A DNA stretch of 64,000 bases from Ananas comosus (lineage: Eukaryota; Streptophyta; Magnoliopsida; Poales; Bromeliaceae). The position numbers and the translations under genes are program-made. Below, piece after piece: positions 23,975 to 36,977 of the stretch (positions are counted from its first letter, which is position 1; every line of letters begins with the position of its first letter). Location: contig NC_033637.1 in the NCBI RefSeq assembly GCF_001540865.1, positions 1,330,149 through 1,394,148 on the forward strand, given 5' to 3'. The notes under the pieces were generated by a model. That model did not search any database and was not told where the DNA came from. It saw only the letters and a list, made by a program, of their open reading frames with translations.

Positions 23975-26299
23975 GAATTATGGTAAGATTTAGTACGACA
24001 ACATCACTTTCCGCAGATTTTCAATTACTTGTTTTCCGTTGAATCCCTAAAAAGCACCTTCCCAAGCTTTAAACGGGGTGGGAACTTATAAATGAGGAAT
24101 TGAATTATATTTATTTTTATTAATTAAGCAACCAATAAGGCTAAAAGGTGACATCAAAGGAAAGGTTTCAAGTGATTTTTAATTGAAAGAGGAACGTGGG
24201 ATAATAGTTGCATGCTCAATCAATTATTAAATCGTAAATTTCAGAAAAAATAAGGCCTAATCTTAATCATTCTCCTTTATCATGTGCATTTTATTTTATT
24301 CCAAAAAAGTTTCCCCTCATTAACATTCACCTAATATATTTTGTAACGGGGCAATATTAATTCCTCTTTTGTGTACTATCTCATTCTCTATTTCTATTGT
24401 TTCTCTTTTTCTACTTTTGTTATTTTCTTCCTGCTACCTATTTATCCTTACCCACTATTGATTATATTTTTTTTTTCCTTTTTGGTTGATGTTAAAAATA
24501 GAATTACTTTTATATATACTATTCCATCAAGTAGTTGTACCTTCTTAGGTTACAAATTATTTTATTATTCAACAGGTATCTCTTAAAATAATTTAAAAAC
24601 TATGCTTAAATAAAATAATTTCCAAGCAGAACTTGTTTTCTAAATAATCTTGGATTATTAATTAATCCTTTGACTTTAAAATTGAGGATTCAGGTACTAA
24701 GCCATAAACAACTCCCAACTAAAAGGACTCGAAGCTATTTAGGCTAAGCATCAAATTATTAGCCAACTAATTCTAACCCTCCCGCGAATTATTATATCCC
24801 GTCTTAAATGCATATAACTCAGTTGCAAATAACTACAAATTTTCAAATGCACACGAATTTCAAAGCAGCAAATTATCGCGGAAATGCTCAGAACTTTTCC
24901 CCGAATTATCCAGTCTCCAAAATCACATAACTTCGTTGGAATAGCGACAATTTCCTTGGATATTCAATCCCCCCGAATAAGCACGAATCTCAACGCCCCC
25001 GAAGCCCTTTTCCGCGAAACCGTAGGATCTAATCAAGCGCGTTGCTCCCACCCACCGCCCGTTTCCCAACGACGTGGAGCACGAGAAGCACGTGCGCTCG
25101 TCGGCTACGAAACGAGTCCTCGGGCGCCAACTCATTGGGCCCACGTGGCTTCTTCTGATTGGTCCCAGAACCTCACGCCACGTCGGATATGGTGTTATGC
25201 CTTATCTAAAAATCAACGGTCCAGTTGTAACGTTGCTGTCGCTTCACCGTTCATATTCACCGTCCGATCACTAGGTTGGTAGCCGTTGGACCCATCGAAG
25301 GGCCCCATTTTAGCGGAGTGGGCCCCACCTTGCAAATGCTTCCCAGTTGCCCAAGCTGGGTTTGACCTCTGACCACGCTCGCCGGTCGTATTCTTACCTC
25401 CTTCTTCTTCTTCTTTTTTTCCTTAATTTTTTATGTTGTTTATATTATATTTTTAAGTTAAAATTTAAAAATAGCGTAAAGAAGCATAGAGAACTTTATT
25501 TATACTTTAAAAAATATGTAGTAATTCTTAAACCCACTGATTAAAAAACTTAAATCTATTTAAATTTTTAATAATAAAAAATTATACAAATAATAAAAAG
25601 TATTCATTTTTTATGAATAGAATGTAAGATTTGCATTTATGGCAATGGCATACAGATAATATTGCTTAAAGTTATATATCTATTGTGATTCTAAATTAGT
25701 TATATTAATCATGAAATTATGGTGATGGTAAAATAAAATGCCTAATACTGTGAGCTTCAACGAGAAATATATTTGGTTGATCACATGACATTGGCATGCT
25801 AATAATAGTAAATATATTTGTCCACAGATGATTCATTAAAACTAGGGCTTTTTTTAATTTAGTCCTCCTACCAAATTTATATTTGTACATGTGGCAATTT
25901 TATTGCCACACGGTCTCAAATTTGCATTTTTTGTGCCACAAAGATTCTTATATAAAAAAATTTAAAAAATAAGTTGGATGAAATGAAATCAGCCTCATTA
26001 AATATGGTGAATGAATCACAATATTCAATTTTAGTCTATTTTTTAAAACTTACAGACAAAAAAATAAAAAAAGAACACGATGACTTAACTATCGTGTTTA
26101 AACATGGCGATTTAAATTACCGTGTTCAATTTAAAATGCTACATAGGTACTCACGTGGCAAGAAAAAGTCTATTTATATAAATATAAATTTATTAAAATT
26201 ATTTTAAAAAGAATTGAAGGCACTAAATGAAAAAAAAAAGTCCTCAAAGCTAATTAATTATGCATGTAGCAAATTTCAAATTGCTAACCTCTTGGTGAT

Positions 26300-26413
26300 T
26301 GCATGTATTTTTTGTTTTTCCTTTGAGGTCTGTTTTATCTCGTCCTTTTAGCTTAGTTAATTATTCTCAATGAATAAAATGGATAGCGTGAAACTTATTT
26401 TTCAAAAAAAAAA
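26300..26413 (+). mobile_element. Degenerate LINE 3' end
   Basis: CTCAATGAATAAAATGGATAGCG followed by TTTTTCAAAAAAA matches the 3' end of the 36.7-kb LINE in order and spacing. The right arm of the terminal hairpin has decayed. No TSD or upstream LINE coding region is recognised. Confidence 0.5.
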
Positions 26414-26693
26414 CTCCAAGATTCATACGACATTTATGTCTTTGTCCTGCAATTTTGCTCTGTTATTTATTTATTTTTTTAACAAAATAAACGACCAACA
26501 AAAAATAAGAAAAAAAAACGGTGGGGCCCAGTAGGGCTTAGGTGTTTCTTGGGAACAAACACACACTAGAGCAAGCCGTCAACGTTGGCGCGTACCAACC
26601 AACTTGGGGTCCTTGGTGGAATTTTTCCCTTGTGGGGCCCAGGAAGTCACGTGCTGGAGATCCGGGGCTCGTAGCCACATGCAGGAAAAATTC

Positions 26694-26880
26694 TAGAATG
26701 CAACGGGTATATTAGTGACGTGGCGTAACAAACCAATCAAATTAATCCTTTTAAGAATATATGTCCCATCATGATTGTAAAAAAGTATTTTTATTGTACT
26801 TTTGTTTGAAAAGAAGGAATGTGATTGGCTTGTTATTGATGACGTGGTGCAAGTGTGACAGTGTAGAATTCCTCCACATG
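26694..26880. repeat. Dispersed MITE-like repeat, copy 1 of 3
   Basis: About 187 bp starting with a CTAGAATGCA end and finishing GTGTAGAATTCCTCC. It holds CCAATCA and TGATTGG as inner inverted repeats around TCATGATTGTAAAAAAGTAT. The same blocks in the same order recur at 43323-43510 and, more diverged, at 40185-40340. Confidence 0.65.
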
Positions 26881-27589
26881 CAGAGACCCGCACGTGACTG
26901 CACGTCGGAGGCCCGTGAATCAGACGAAGATTCAGTGGCTTATTTTAACTCATTAAAAAAAGGAAAATTAATTCAACTTACTATCGTTTTGTTTTTTCAA
27001 TAATTTTATAAATTAATTTTGTATTAATTATTATTAAGAACATATAATTGAGACTCGTAATTTGATGCACGTATTAGTTCTTTCACACAAAAAAGAAATT
27101 TTTTTTTGGGTCTAAAAGGCTGTTATATCTTTTCAAGTATATTTCTCTAAAACATTTTTGCTGAAATTGATTAGAAATGAGAGTACTTTTAGGTACAAAA
27201 GTTTGATCGAAAGATATTATAAATAGATGAGAAAAAAATGACATTTGAAATAATTGAGAGAGACACATTTAATGAGTACGTAAAATAGTCATTTGATATA
27301 GAGTAGTCGAATTAAACCAGCTAAAGAAACTATCAGAATTTGCTAAATTTCTGAAAAATTGAGAGGATAGATGTGCTAATATCAAGCTTACATAAATAAA
27401 ATAGAAATTTTCTTTTGTGTAATAATAAAGGGTCTTCTACTCTAATGCCAAGTTTAATCATGGAAAATCATTTATGAGTTGCGATCAAGAAATATCTTGC
27501 AAACAAAAAAGGGAAAAAATAAAAAAAACCTTCTTATCTTAAAGTACACTAGGCCCTGTGAGGTGGGCTCGTGTTGTAAGAGAGAGCGC

Positions 27590-27882
27590 GAGGCCCATAT
27601 ATCAGCCCAATATTGAAATGATAATCCCGATTCAACTCATCATAAAGCCCACTAAGTGGTAGGCCCAAAATCATATCCCCGGCGTAGCCATTCGGATTTA
27701 TTCGCGCCAAGAACTTTTGGACCTGATATTTTTTAAAAAAATGGCCCAGCCTAATAACGATCCACTTCGAAGGCAAATGATCTGGTGAACCTAGTTCACC
27801 ACGTCAGCAAGGGTCCTATGGACCGTTCTCCGTTTTCAGTTCTCCGTCGATGTCGACCTCCCTCTTTTTAAAAAATCTCAGC

Positions 27883-27917
<35 letters not shown>

Positions 27918-28020
27918 GGAGAGATGGACGCACGTCCTTCAACCGTGAAAGCTGCGCCTAAACTATATCTTCTCGTGTAAGCTTCTCTCTGTGCTCCCTC
28001 TCCCCTCCTACATAGAGTCC

Positions 28021-28069
<49 letters not shown>
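27590..28069 (+). promoter_or_regulatory. CHFR-like gene promoter: GGCCCA motifs and CT leader
   Basis: GGCCCA or GCCCA words occur near 27592, 27646, 27662 and 27743. A (GA)n tract lies at 27884-27917 and a (CT)n tract at 28022-28069 runs into the ATG. An antisense ORF over this stretch is low-complexity shadow. Confidence 0.45.
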
Positions 28070-31000
28070 ATGGAACCTGGCCAATGCTCTGGCTCCAAGG
28101 AGGACGACGTCGCCTGGGCCAAACTCGGTACAATCCCCTATCTCCCTCTCTCTATCTTCCCCTGTAGTCCGAGATCTAGGGTTTTGGAATTATAGGGTTT
28201 TGATCGCGATTTTGTTAATCTTGGCTACGCTGAATGCAATAATTTGAAGTCGAATTAGTTTGCGTAATCTTACTTGAGGCGTTATTTCTCGGCGGTGGCA
28301 GTGCCCGCCGACTCCAGGTACTCGGAAGTGTACATCAGGTGCGGGGACGCGACGGTGTGCTCGGAAGTATCGAGCTCGTCGGCGGAGAAGTTCACATGGT
28401 GCGAGATAACGCCCAGCTCCGAGAAGGATTCGGCGACGATCAGAAACTTGAGGTTTGGTCTCCTGATTTTTCGATGTTTTGCGATCTTAATTGGACATTT
28501 CGTGAATCCCCTTCTAGTGTTCTCTAATAAATTGTAGAAATAACTGTGTAGTAAAAACTTGTTTTTTATTTACACTAGAACTCAGCACTACATTGAGTGA
28601 TCTATTGTCATGTTTCAACTTTCGGTTTGTGCACTTCAGAAGGTTCTCTATACGAGAAGTTTAAGCATTAAACTGAGTGTTCGTATGTATGTTTCCACTT
28701 GTACTTTATTATTGGTACTCAACCGTAAGTGATTCCATGCTTTTAAACTATTAGGTTCTTCTCTTTGTTTTGCTACCTCGTAGACGTATCTCCTAAGAAA
28801 ATTCTTTTATACGTTGTTTCTAAATATGCTTGGTATTGAGAGTTCTATTTCTTTAGGATTTTCATGATGCCTCCCATCTGAAAGTTGCTTTAACGTTTTT
28901 CTTTCTCACTTCAATGGTGAAGTTCAAATGGCATCATTGTTGATGGGAATATTGTTGAAGAAGAAGCAGTGGATATAAAAAGTGGAACTGAAGTCATTTC
29001 AGGGCCTGATAAAGAAGGTAAAACAATATTCTTTTTGTTATTTTTGGGACTATTAACTGAGCTTCTTTGAAGAGGTTATCTCAAAGGTAATTATGTCTGT
29101 CTTGACCCTTAGTCTTCTTTTCAGGATATTTATGTTATACATTCAAAGTAATACCTTTCGAGATACGCAACAAAAAGAATGTTCAGGTAACTGCCTTGAA
29201 CATCTTGGACCATTCAATTCAATTATTTAATTATTTGTGATGTATATTCTAAATTGTTACTCCACATTCATTGCTAGATTGTCTTAGATGTTGAACATGC
29301 AAAATGCAGCATATGCTTAAACATATGGCATGATGTTGTTACAGTCGCTCCTTGTCTCCACAACTTCTGGTACTTAATCGTTTTCTTCACTGCTTTCCTT
29401 TACTTCATGATACTTCTTTCGCAAAGATGAATTCTAACCATCTTTATCCTTCTTAAAGTAACGGTTGCTTCTCGGAGTGGCTAAGGAGGTCTTCAACCCG
29501 CTCACGTGACAATGTGCAAAATGTAGTGTGCCCGCAGTGCAGGGCAAATGTACACTCTGTTGGAAAAAATCACTTTTTACGCAATATTGAAGAGGTACAG
29601 TTGCTTTGACTTAATATTTCTATATTCTTCAAATTGTGGAATCCTATTGTTTTATTTTGCTCATATTGTGAGTTCAGATTTTGAAGAAGTTTAATTTGTT
29701 TCAACTTTCATCATTTCATGAAGATGACCATAATCAAGAAGAAGAGAATGTTGGTAGCTCGTGGTTTTATGAGGAATTTGTTTCTAAGTTTTAGGAGTTA
29801 GGTTGCTTGTGTTGTATAACTTTGGATCATATAATCAATAGGCAATCCCTTTTATGAACAGATGGTGCGAAGGATAGCCTTAATAGTTTTCTTTCCTTCT
29901 TTCGCTTTCTAAATTTACTTTTTTTTTTTTTGGTTTACTTGCTTGATTATATCCATCTACACAAGAAGTGTATGAAATGATTAATCATTTAGGTGTTGTG
30001 TCTATTCATGTGACCGCTATTCAAATTTATATCATCTAGCCTCATTGCACATGCTGCATTGCAAATACATGGTGTGGCTTTGCTCCTTTGGCTTTTGACT
30101 TTGGATGTGTGTGGAACTGTTTTAATTTTAAATTTCTGTATGTCCTGTGTTGTGTATTAAAATAAATGGAGCAGTGAGATCTCCATGGTTGTCACAGTTC
30201 ATGACTTCGTGTACATCTGAGATGACTAATGTTGTGTGCTGTTGTTGTTCTCATGTCCAGTTAATCTGCATATGTTAGATAGGGAAATCAATTTTCCCTT
30301 TTTGCGTGTTTGTTCTCTTGTTTTTGCTATTTCTCATCTTAATCTGTTTTGTGTAGGCAATCCTGCAAACTCATTCTTCACTAAAGCGTTCTGATGAAGA
30401 AATTGCTTTATTAGATACGTATGCCTCGATTAAATCAAATCTTGTAAGTTCAAATGTTTATTAAAAAAGGTATTGTTTATTTTTAGATTAAGAAGACTGG
30501 TAGTGAATCAATCTCAGAGAGTCTTTTCAAAGATGTTTATATAGCTTCTGTGTATCTAACCGCATGTTGCAGTTTGATTCTTTAGACGATCTCTCTTAAG
30601 TTTTTAAAACATCACCTACTTAGATTGGGATTTATGAGTTTAATTAGTGATATCAATCAGTTCGTCTGCTTATTATGCATATTAATAATGTATATCTACA
30701 GTATGCTTCTATTCAAAATAGATGTAGATATGTACAGACATAGACGCAGACACAACGGACACATACACCCACATAATAAGACAACAGTACTTTTACAATG
30801 TTAAAACTGTAAGATGATCTACCCAAGACATCAATGGTTGAGAGAGAGCATGAAGTGGAATCTTCCTGACCAAATAGTCAGGAATCTTTGAATTGACAAT
30901 GATGAGTTCACAAATCTTGTTGAGCACTGGAGCTTGAGGAGATTATTAGATATAGAAGTTACTAATCGTAGCAAAGGTCCTTTTGCAGATCAAACCTTGT

Positions 31001-34000
31001 GATATTTGAATGTCCTCGAGCTTTCTCTTCTTTGACTTTTACTAAAACTATGTTATCTGAAGAAGGCTTGAAATAGTAAAGATTTTCTTCAAGTTGAATT
31101 GTGCCAGTTTTTCTAAATATTGACACCTTGATTTGTGTGCAGTCCCACCTTTGGATGTTTGATGCATGCTAACCTCACATCAAATTTATTATTATCATGT
31201 GCATTTTCTTGTTGTCTTAGATTAACTAATCTGGAAATTTTCATCAGGTTAACTTTTTTGGAAACTCCCTTTATTTTACTTCTCTTAGGTATTGGGAAGG
31301 CAGAAAAACCCATCAAGAAAGCGACCTTTGTCTCTGTCAAGTGATGAAAGCAACATCACAGATCTTCCTTGCCCACAGTGTGGTAATATAGAAGCCTTCA
31401 ATATTGTAGCTTATAGTTAAAAAAATGTTATTGTGCATTTTATTAATGGCGAACAAGATGATCATCAAGCTTAAACATGCTACTGATCAAAAGAGCTAAT
31501 GTATGAGAGTTGTGTGCACTTGTTATACATGTCGAAAATATAGTCCGAATTAGGACTAACTTGTTTCAATATAGTTTTAAACAAAAGTTCTTGATTTTGA
31601 TCATTTTGCTCTTAATGTCTCAACCATTTTTATTTAGAAGTGGCGCCTATATTTTTAGCAGCTTGTTGACTCATATTTTGGGTGTTGAAATAGATTGTTT
31701 TTACATGGCTGAAGTCCTTACTGTGTAGCTTGAATCTCTTTTTAACGCTATACAATTTTCACCAGGCACTGAATTTGGTGGATTTAGATGCAGTCCAGGC
31801 ACAGCACACTTGCAATGTCAAGGATGTGGCGGATTAATGCCATCTAGACCTAATAACGGTGTACCACAACATTGTAATTATCTACTTTTCATGTTTTATT
31901 AGTTTGTAAGTTTAGATTTCCAATACAGGCCTTCACCACATATTAACTTCAAATCACTGGTGTTATTTTCTCTTAGATACTGTCAATTTCTGATCTCATC
32001 ACGTTGAAATAGATCTTTGTTCTAACTTTGAACTTGTTATTTGACTCTTTTCAGTTTGTGTAGCAATATTCTATGTTTATTCACCATAATTTATATCTAC
32101 CTCTTATGTTCTTCACAAATGGCTATTCAATCAGGGCAATTCTGTAATGCAGGCTTAGGTTGTGATAGGGCATTTTGTGCGGCTTATTGGTGTTCACAAG
32201 GTGTGGATTCGAGTGAATTTGATCTAATCTGCCATCGGGACACATTCAAACCAGTATGCTATGTTGCCATTTTTTTTTTTTTTTTTTTTTTGCCCTTGAT
32301 TTATCATCCTTCAATTTTAAATTTGTTAACCCGTAGGTCCTGTACCATCTATGCTACATTCTTTCAGAAATAGCCTTTGATGGAGATTAAAAAAATTAAA
32401 CTATTAATCAATTCACTTGTGTTACTGCTTTTGTCTTCATTATAAGCTTATTCTATCTATATATACGGCAACTTTATAGTGCTAAAAGATTGCCACTACT
32501 GTAGTCTACAGTTTGTATGATTTGGTAAACGGTTAATTATACTGACTCGGTGAATCTACGTTGCCGCTTGTTGTCAGCACATGGACAATTTAATTTAATA
32601 GCTGTATAATATCCTTGTATTATACGTACACAGTTATATACCTCTTGGAAAAATTAGGATATTTCTTCATTCTGCAGATATCGGAGCGCACTATTTCCAG
32701 AATTCCTGATCTGGTGCACCAGAACAATCCTTATGAAAGAGATGTACGAGATCATATACTATATGCATTGGAACAAATATATTACTTTTATATATCAAAA
32801 TGATTGGTCTCTGATCTGACTACGTACATAAATTGTTCTGTTAGATTACAGAAAGGTGCATACAGCAGACAGGGAAGACACCGCAGGCTGTAATCTCAGA
32901 GTGGATTACCAAATTTGACAACAAGCAAATAGGTAAACTCTTTATGTTCTCAATTCCTACTAATTCAATGACCTTGAAAAATGTTATGAGCCCATATGCA
33001 TTTACATATGATGCATAGAGAATATAGTTTGTTGCTTGATATATTGATTACATAATTTTTTATTTTGCTTCAAGTTATTCACCAGCCATTTCAAAGAGGC
33101 CTTGTTGTGTGTAATGACAGTTGTCTTCTTGGAACTTACATTTTTGGAATTTTTTGTGTTTTTTTTCCTGGTCCTCGCAGACCGTTCAAGGTTGCAGATA
33201 AACCATGGCGAGACAATTACTTCCCAAACACATCTTTGCTAGTAAGTAGCCTTTTTGTGTCTGGCCTTTCTACTGATGCAGTGACGTCCTGCATGCTAGA
33301 AAAAGTGTGTAGAAAGTTCTTTATATCAGGGACTTTGTGCAAAATTGTGAGGCATTGAACTATTTGGTTTCTAAAAATGCTAGGCTCTTTTTGTAGTTCC
33401 CAGTTAAAAATAGCATGGTAACATTCCACGAGTGAAATGTATTTGATAGGTGTTACGATATCTGGTTGATTGAGCATTATGTACTGATTTATTCTCTCAA
33501 TCTTTCTGGGGGATAGAAAACCCTTTATTTTTGAAATTTATTATTAGCTTTGAGTTCCTATTGACTTCCAACTTACAAGAATATCCTATCTTCCTATTTT
33601 TGAAATGGATGCAGTGATTGCTACAATAAATTGGTTGATTACCTCTTGTACTGGTTTCGAGTGTCGCTGCCTAGTAATGTGCGTACTTCTTATCCTTTTC
33701 TCGAGAATTCCTACTATTATTAGTTTGCATTAAAAAGATGCTACTCAAACATTATACAATTGAAGTTTGATTACAGTTGCCTTTTCCATGATCTTTGGTT
33801 CTTATGGAGAAGGAAAAAAATGATCATGTTTCGTTTGTTTTTGCAAGTCCATTTATTCATAATCACTCATGAACAAAAATTATTTGCTCTAACATCTGCA
33901 CTTTACATTTGATAAATCTCATCATTCAGACTTATTATTTGTTATATTATTACATGATAGTTGTGTTTCTTTTGCCAACTGTTTTCTTCTGTTCATTTCC

Positions 34001-34152
34001 TTTCTCCCCCCCCCTCTTTCCAGCTTCTTCCGCCAGATGCGGTCAACAGGGAGAACTGTTGGTATGGTTACGTCTGTCGTACCCAGCACCACAATGTTGA
34101 ACATGCTCGGAAAAGGAACCATGTGTGCCGTCCGACAAGAGGCAATACATGA
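28070..34152 (+). CDS. CHFR: CHFR-type E3 ubiquitin ligase: FHA, RING and PBZ-like zinc finger, 15 exons
   Basis: Exons: 28070-28127, 28302-28452, 28923-29017, 29125-29186, 29278-29369, 29459-29594, 30357-30443, 31289-31382, 31766-31873, 32153-32253, 32678-32743, 32845-32932, 33181-33241, 33615-33678, 34024-34152. All phases agree; 463 residues. An FHA domain (about 16-115, with SSNGIIVDGN) binds phosphothreonine. A C3HC4 RING finger (C132, C135, C148, H150, C153, C156, C177, C180) recruits E2. A Cys-rich region follows (CPQCGTEFGGFRC, CQGCGG, CDRAFCAAYWC). The C-terminus has CWYGYVC and HARKRNHVC, like the poly(ADP-ribose)-binding PBZ finger of animal CHFR. In animals CHFR is a mitotic checkpoint ligase; the plant role is inferred. 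Intron 7 (0.8 kb) and the short exons are typical. Confidence 0.92.
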
Positions 34153-34942
34153 GTGATGGTTCTCTTTCAACAATTCTCTAACACCTAAAGGAGGAAATAG
34201 AAAAGCAAAGGAAGAAGACATAAGTTATAATCTACCATTATATATTTCAGCGGCATTTTGTCTGTTGTTCCCCTCGAATCCTGAGATCTCAATTAGCTCT
34301 CGTCTTGCAAAGTTTGATGTATGCTAGTGTCTTTTTCGTGTGATCTTTAAAGTTGGCCGAGTATCTCTACTGTGAAAGCAATCCATTAATCTGTTTTTTT
34401 ATATATATATCTTCAATTAACATCAGTAGCTGAGTCATTTTTTGTCTCTCCCTTCTTTTTATCCCTTTAGCCGTGTCCTAATTCAATATTCGAAAATTGT
34501 TCTACTGTTATGATTGTGACGGCCAATTTAAGGAAATAGAACAGTATGTGAACTCTCGTAGGGTTCGTAGAGGAAGTGTTTTTCTCTGTTTTCTTTTTCT
34601 TTTTTCTTTTCCGGTCATAAGGAGTAGCTCAAAAGCCCCACGAGACCTATCTATATATTGGGCGGTTTGGGTTTTCAAATTAGATGCTTTTTAAGTGTTA
34701 TTATTTTTAATTTTTACCCCATCGAGTCACATTCGATATTTTGTTGGTGTCTCCTACGCTCGGTGCCAAAACAGTATTAATGGAGCCGAGTACGTTTGGT
34801 ACTATTAAAACCAACATACTATACTGTAGGTGTCAGCTCATTTATGTCCTGGTACCTTATTGGAGTGTTGCCCTTGAACCTGCTGAACGTTTGTCCAAAG
34901 ATTTTGAACTACGCCACCACCGACATTCAAAAAGAGTCTAGT
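34153..34942. other. 3' flank of the CHFR-like gene
   Basis: Contains the probable 3' UTR, then AT-rich unique sequence. No gene or repeat recognised. Confidence 0.4.
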
Positions 34943-34954
34943 CAACCTTACAAA

Positions 34955-35139
34955 TAGGTCACCGACCGTTTCTAGAGCAAGTGATAAAAAATTTGGTGGT
35001 TGATATTCGAGATCCAAGTTTGAATCTTAGTTGATTCATATTTTTAGTTAAGTTTATTTTTAAATGAAATAAACGAAGTAGATAGTGTGCTATCTATCTC
35101 TCTTTCTCTCTCAAAAAAAAAAAAAAAAAAAAAAAAAAA
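34955..35139 (+). mobile_element. tRNA-derived SINE with 12-bp TSD (copy A)
   Basis: CAACCTTACAAA flanks the insert at 34943-34954 and 35140-35151. A tRNA-like head has an A-box-like AGAGCAAGTGATA and a B-box-like AAGTTTGAATCTT. The tail has AAATGAAATAAACGAAG, a hairpin (35081-35094), a CT-rich stretch and a long poly(A). It is 185 bp with no coding capacity. Confidence 0.85.
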
Positions 35140-35499
35140 CAACCTTACAAAGTGGTACACTTCATTTTCCTTAAAATAAAATACTGCATGGACTTATCCC
35201 GCAAGCTCAGATCATTTATTAAAATGCAACACATACTTTGGAAAAAGATTGTGTGGCAAATTGCATGGCTTTAGAGTAGCTTTTTTTTAATATTAAAAGT
35301 AGTATTTACAGAAAAGCGAGAAATTGAAGTTTATAAATAGTTGAAGGGTAAATAAATTTTGAGTTACAAACAAAAACAGCGTTTAGGTAGAAACCAATGT
35401 GTTTTCTGACGCAGGAAGTGGTCGAGAATATCTGAAAGGAAAAAAGTTAGTAGTGTTATTTTAATTAAGAGCTTTAGCCGGGTTAAACATATTTAAAGA

Positions 35500-36790
35500 A
35501 CACTTACATGATTTGTATGTTTCAATTGATCCAAACAGGCCTATTCATATACTCACCGATAAATTTGAACCTAATTTTACCCATGCTGCTGAAGATGCAT
35601 TACTTATGTCCATCTCTTGGGTAAACAAAAAACAGCGTTCGACCTGCTTACCCAAAAAACAGCGTTCGACCTGCTTAAGTGAAGGATTATATTACAAGAG
35701 GAGGACACCCTTACGTGAAGGCAGAATGTTTCGACCTGCTTCACAATGATGGAAGAGTGTACTTTCTACTAAAGATACCTTTAAAAGTGACAAATGCTTT
35801 GATCTCGGTGATGGGCGGTCTGTTGACTTTTGGTCTGATAGGTGGTATGGTGACGCTCATTTGAAAACACTTTTTTTTCGATATTTATGAGAAAGTAGCT
35901 AAGAAGAGACTTTTAATCAAGGAGTGTCGCTTCCTATAAGGTTGGAGATGGAAAAAAATCCTACGAGGAACGGCGGTCCGGTTGTCGAGGGGTGACTGCC
36001 GAATCAGAGAATTCAAAGAGTTTCTCTCAAGTTTCCAAGTAGCGGACAGGCCGGATGAAATTCGATGGAGATGGAATGCTGGAAGGAGTTTTACTGTTAA
36101 GTCTATGTATGTACTGGTCTGAGATGGGGGAGTACTAGATTTTCTTTCGCTGAAGGTTTGGGAGTTGAAAATATCATCTAAAGTTAGAATTTTTATTTAG
36201 TTAGCACTTAAAAAACGTCCACCTACGTTTGACAACTTACTCAAAAGAGGGTAGTCCGAGAATCAACAGTGCGTGATGTGCAGCAACGATGTTAAGACTG
36301 TTGATCATCTGCTTGTTGGATGCGTAATCAGCAAATTTTTAATGTTCAACATCCTAGAAGGTAGGTACATTCCGTGGCCTGGGATGGATGTCAGGGATGT
36401 CTGGGAACTTCTGGTTAGGGACCGCCCTCCGAGGACAACAGCGAGGGATTTAATCAGGGTCGCAACCTGTTGGTGGATGATCTGGCGGGAAAAAAACGAC
36501 GTAATTTTTAGAAATCATTCATTTGACCTTTTGTGACAATTAGACGAATCCGAGAAGTGAGCGAAAAATGGATTGAGTTTTGCTGCTTTTAGTTACTTGA
36601 TCTCGAGTGAGGAGTAGAAGTAGTAATTTTTCTACGACTTTTTCTCTTTGCTTTTATTTGTATTTTCTGTTTTGTTTACCTTTAATATTTTTCGAGGCCA
36701 TGTTGCCTCAACCCCCTGTAGTCAAATTTATTTGCTAAATGAATAAAGCGGGTAGCGTACTACCTTTTTCTCTCTAAAAAAAAAAAAGAT
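35500..36790 (+). mobile_element. Degenerate L1-type LINE 3' part with zf-RVT domain
   Basis: Broken coding sequence of a non-LTR retrotransposon. Near 35750-35870, read with frameshifts, the conceptual product has a VDFWSDRWYGD-type motif that follows the reverse transcriptase in plant L1s. At 36273-36530 a reading frame holds CSNDVKTVDHLLVGC and WWMIWREKNDVIF, the zinc-binding zf-RVT domain. The element ends with AATGAATAAAGCG, a GGTAGCGTACTACC hairpin (36751-36764), TTTTTCTCTCT and poly(A). Stops and frameshifts show it is dead. The 5' end is truncated and no TSD was found. Confidence 0.8.
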
Positions 36791-36977
36791 AAAAACGATG
36801 GAGCCCAATAATAAACTATTTGTTTTGTTTGCTTTTTTTAAAATAAACTTTAATTTAAAAATACGAAGTAAACTTTGATCTGTATTTGGATCCCTCAATT
36901 CAAACCAACAACAGCACCAATGGCGCCTGGAGAGAGAGGGAGAGAGAGAGAGAATCTTATTATTATTATTATTATTA

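Larger units (their letters stand above)
21930..27540. other. Gene-poor AT-rich region with repeats
   Basis: No gene recognised on either strand. It holds an (AT)n tract at 23698-23733, a truncated LINE with TSD (23752-23974), diverged foldback-family sequence at about 23150-23660, a degenerate LINE 3' end (26300-26413) and a MITE copy (26694-26880). It also holds a GC-rich promoter-like island at about 24880-25400. Sequence around 22270-22345 ends in ACATCTCTA and CCGACCC words typical of an hAT MITE end. Confidence 0.5.

Noticed and set aside
27549..27776. Minus-strand ORF of 75 residues upstream of the CHFR-like gene
   Set aside because: Overlaps promoter motifs and has no known domain or exon partner.
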